Positions 61,894 through 64,000 of a DNA stretch of 64,000 nucleotides are shown here, in pieces (the stretch's first letter is position 1; the number at the start of each line of letters is the position of its first letter). The notes under the pieces were generated by a model. It was not told the DNA's origin, did not search any database, and worked only from the letters and a program-made list of their open reading frames with translations. The stretch is from an uncultured Clostridium sp. (GTDB lineage: Bacteria; Bacillota; Clostridia; TANB77; CAG-508). The DNA lies in NCBI GenBank assembly GCA_946495905.1, contig CAMMEP010000001.1, positions 16,912 to 80,911 on the forward strand. Direction: 5' to 3'. A program made the position numbers and the translations under genes.

Positions 61894-62097
61894 ATGTCAA
61901 GTTGGAAGTGCGTTAAGTGTGGAAATGAAGAATTTGAAAAAGACCAATTACAGGCTACTGGTGGTAATTTTTCAAAAGTTTTTAATGTTCAAAATAAAAA
62001 ATTTATCACAATAAGTTGTACTAAATGTGGATATACAGAATTGTATAAAGAAGAAACATCAGCAGGAATGAATATATTGGACTTCTTGATGAATTAA
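61894..62097 (+). CDS. Zinc-ribbon protein, 67 residues
   Basis: Two CxxC knuckles: WKCVKCGNEEFEKD and ISCTKCGYTELYK, a complete nucleic-acid-binding-type zinc ribbon, followed by AGMNILDFLMN. Small zinc-ribbon proteins of this type are widespread in Firmicutes with no assigned role. GGAGA precedes the ATG at 61894. Confidence 0.78.
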   Translation: MSSWKCVKCGNEEFEKDQLQATGGNFSKVFNVQNKKFITISCTKCGYTELYKEETSAGMNILDFLMN

Positions 62098-62130
62098 AAT
62101 ATTAAGAAATAAAATGGGGAGGATTTAACA

Positions 62131-62826
62131 ATGAAAAAGAAAATTTTAATAGTATTACTAATTATTATAGTAATAGCACTTGTAGGAGTAGGATACTTTG
62201 TATTTACAGATATGATGCAAGAAGATAAATTAAAAACTGAATTATCAGAATTAAATGATTTAGTCAATGCAGAAAATATCAACATGGATGCAGTAAATGA
62301 AAAATTGGATAGAAGAATAACTACTGGAGATTATGAGAAAGTAGAAGATGCTTATAAATCTTATTTAAGAGATAATTTTGATAATAGCATACAAATAGCA
62401 AATATTTTAAATGACGAAAAAATTACAACATTATTAACAGTAGAAAATTATGAAAGTGATGGAAAAGATTTTACAGAATCTAAAGAATATATTACAAACA
62501 CAAGAGAAACATTAGAAGAATGTAAAGCAAAATATACAGAGTTCTTAACAGAAGAAAAAGCAATGTCATATATCAATGATAAAGGATTAGATAGTTATTA
62601 TACAGATTTATATAAAAATGAATTTATAGGAGATATGTCATCAGCATCACAAGATACAACAGTACAAGATTCAATAGATGAAGTAATAGGAATTTTAAAT
62701 ACAACAGAAGAAGTTTTAAACTTATTATCTGAAAATCAAGATAGTTGGAAAATAGATGGAGAAAATATATCTTTTAATAGTGAAAGTTTATCAAATCAAT
62801 ATGACGAATTAATAAATTCCTTATAA
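62131..62826 (+). CDS. Membrane-anchored helical extracytoplasmic protein
   Basis: 231 residues. N-terminal TM helix (4-25), then an all-helical acidic domain (LSELNDLVNAENINMDAVNE ... YITNTRETLEECKAKYTEFL ... VQDSIDEVIGILNTTEEVLN). No lipobox. Resembles DUF3053-like or cargo lipoproteins of Gram-positive elements, but no family is certain. GGGGAGG precedes the ATG; a terminator follows. Confidence 0.65.
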   Translation: MKKKILIVLLIIIVIALVGVGYFVFTDMMQEDKLKTELSELNDLVNAENINMDAVNEKLDRRITTGDYEKVEDAYKSYLRDNFDNSIQIANILNDEKITTLLTVENYESDGKDFTESKEYITNTRETLEECKAKYTEFLTEEKAMSYINDKGLDSYYTDLYKNEFIGDMSSASQDTTVQDSIDEVIGILNTTEEVLNLLSENQDSWKIDGENISFNSESLSNQYDELINSL

Positions 62827-62838
62827 TATAAATTAATG

Positions 62839-62872
62839 TAGATCAGTTACATACAAACTGGTCTATTTTTTT
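62839..62872 (+). terminator. Terminator after the 62131 gene
   Basis: TAGATCAGTT and AACTGGTCTA pair (one mismatch), followed by seven T. Confidence 0.75.
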
Positions 62873-62972
62873 GCTCAAAATAGAAAAATTTTTTAAAAGT
62901 ATAGATTATATTTTTATTAAATGATATACTGTGAATAAAAGAAAATATAATAAAATTATAAGGAGAAAGCCT

Positions 62973-63191
62973 ATGAAAATAAATAAATGGAAAGTATTTC
63001 AAGTTATTCAATTTGTATTGTTTTTTGCTGTAAGTGTATTTTTATTTTTAAGAAAATTTGACGGAACAGGAACAGCAAATACAACAGAAGTAAAATGGAT
63101 TAGTTTTGCTATATGGCTAGGTTTTTATCTTTTCTTATTAGCATTGGAATATGGAATACGATTTTTAATAACACTTAAAAAGAGGAGATAA
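62973..63191 (+). CDS. Small two-helix membrane protein
   Basis: 72 residues with two membrane helices (FQVIQFVLFFAVSVFLFL and WISFAIWLGFYLFLLALEYG) joined by a short polar loop, basic C-terminus. Not recognised. AAGGAGA precedes the ATG at 62973. The next gene starts 5 bp later. Confidence 0.65.
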   Translation: MKINKWKVFQVIQFVLFFAVSVFLFLRKFDGTGTANTTEVKWISFAIWLGFYLFLLALEYGIRFLITLKKRR

Positions 63192-63196
63192 AGAAT

Positions 63197-63412
63197 ATGG
63201 AAAACAAACAAAATAATATTGAATATAAAGACGAATCTAAAACATATATGGCAGAAGGAATGTCTATGGGAATGTGTATTGGTGTAGCATTAGGTTCAAC
63301 AGTAGGAATATTTATAAAAAATATCCCAATTTGCATTTGTTTTGGAATAAGTATAGGTATGCTTGTAGGTATGGGAATCGGTGCAACAATAAAGAAAAAT
63401 AGTAATAAGTGA
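63197..63412 (+). CDS. Small glycine-zipper membrane protein
   Basis: 71 residues: a polar N-terminus, then Gly-rich helices GMSMGMCIGVALGSTVGIFI and CICFGISIGMLVGMGIGATI, resembling glycine-zipper membrane proteins. AGGAG precedes the ATG. Function unknown. Confidence 0.65.
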   Translation: MENKQNNIEYKDESKTYMAEGMSMGMCIGVALGSTVGIFIKNIPICICFGISIGMLVGMGIGATIKKNSNK

Positions 63413-63420
63413 GGTATATG

Positions 63421-64000
63421 ATGAAAATTCTAATTCACGGCTCAGGACATAAAGCAGCAAGCTGGGACAAAGTAATTTCATATATGAATAATGATAAGGA
63501 TATATTATGTCCTAATTTATCAACAATTCTAAATGGAAAAGAAGCAAGTTATGATAATTTATATTCTTCTTTTGTAGAATACTGTAATAAAATAGATGGA
63601 AAAATAGATTTATGTGGTTTGTCGCTAGGTGGTATATTGGCACTAAATTATGCTATTGACTATCCAAATAAAGTAGAAAAGTTAGTTTTAATTGGAACAC
63701 CTTACAGAGTACCCAAAGTAATGTTTAGTATTCAAAACATAATATTCAAGTTCTTGCCTAAAAGTATGTTTGACACAATGGCTTTTAATAAAAAAGATAC
63801 ATTTATTTTAGGAAAAACAATGAAAAATATAGACTTTAGTAATAGAGTACAAAATATTAAATGTCAAACTCTAATTATTTGTGGAGAAAATGATAGGGCA
63901 AATATTAAATCAGCACATTATCTAGCTGAAAATATAAAAAATGCTAAACTAGAGATTATGAAAAATACAGGGCATATTGTAAATGAGGAAAGTCCAAAAG
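63421..64000 (+). CDS. Alpha/beta hydrolase (partial, runs off the window)
   Basis: 193 residues visible. Alpha/beta-hydrolase fold: oxyanion region ILIHGSGHKAASWDKVI, nucleophile elbow CGLSLGG (Ser), acid-turn region LIICGENDRAN (Asp) and catalytic His in NTGHIVNEESP. Esterase, lipase or haloperoxidase-like; substrate unknown. GAGG precedes the ATG at 63421 (63418 also possible). Confidence 0.85.
   Translation, partial: MKILIHGSGHKAASWDKVISYMNNDKDILCPNLSTILNGKEASYDNLYSSFVEYCNKIDGKIDLCGLSLGGILALNYAIDYPNKVEKLVLIGTPYRVPKVMFSIQNIIFKFLPKSMFDTMAFNKKDTFILGKTMKNIDFSNRVQNIKCQTLIICGENDRANIKSAHYLAENIKNAKLEIMKNTGHIVNEESPK

Noticed and set aside
1..64000. Alternative genetic code (UGA as Trp, or CGG reassigned)
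   Set aside because: Trp is TGG throughout and TGA ends metK and several other genes. CGG sits at conserved Arg positions in the P-loop/CYTH gene, so it is not reassigned to another amino acid as a whole.

Overview
The window is visibly AT-rich, uses TGG for Trp and TAA/TAG/TGA as stops, and carries AGGAGG-type ribosome binding sites and many U-tailed hairpin terminators. Together with an FprA-type flavodiiron protein, a class B sortase, tandem Spo0A-box-like sites and BceRS-like two-component/ABC modules, this suggests an anaerobic, low-GC Bacillota of the class Clostridia, perhaps an uncultured gut lineage. I see no rRNA, tRNA or CRISPR array. Most genes are on the + strand.

Layout. 1-1130: Nudix proteins and a decayed PBECR-type nuclease-fold gene. 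1130-3640: an unassigned structured RNA with its own promoter and terminator, then a CadC-type repressor and a Cd/Zn/Pb P-type ATPase. 3780-9960: housekeeping and stress genes (flavin reductase, DUF362, larC, HD proteins, csaA, cupin), two of them behind matching MerR-type promoters. 10200-20400: metK, an ABC-F protein, a HAD/nucleoside-hydrolase fusion with an acyltransferase and HD protein, a ZIP transporter, an ABC-2 exporter and a GNAT. 20520-26175: ABC/FtsX exporter plus response regulator and kinase. 26277-31363: flavodiiron protein, PHP phosphoesterase and uvrB. 31421-37330: small genes, a membrane-anchored protein, uvrA and a P-loop/CYTH fusion. 37332-48037: cytidylate-kinase-like gene, murD, CBS protein, AI-2E transporter and a second regulator/kinase/ABC/FtsX module. 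48384-52680: RelB/YafQ, a YcgQ-like protein and secA. 52730-64000: start of an integrated element (tyrosine recombinase, nucleotidyltransferase, replication-initiator-like protein, sortase B, thioester/Cna-B adhesin, small cargo genes, an alpha/beta hydrolase).

Three things stand out. (1) In an eye scan of the +-strand genes, CGG falls in frame at only three places (cytidylate kinase, YafQ toxin, thioester adhesin). At each one the protein family is recovered only by a +1 shift that skips the C and reads GGN as Gly, the same geometry as Ty1 frameshifting at a slow Arg codon. Two compositionally distinct minus-strand genes use CGG as ordinary Arg. (2) At least six long palindromic intergenic elements (families A and B, plus a singleton C) have conserved cores between perfect arms that covary between copies. 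One A copy has an exact 8-bp target duplication and one B copy a 7/8 match. (3) A free-standing, multi-stem RNA lies just upstream of the cadmium-resistance operon.

The two exporter modules share an 11-bp-phased GTCAYTT direct repeat just upstream of the -10 of the ABC gene, which suggests related or cross-talking response regulators. All of this comes from reading the sequence. No database search or folding program was run.
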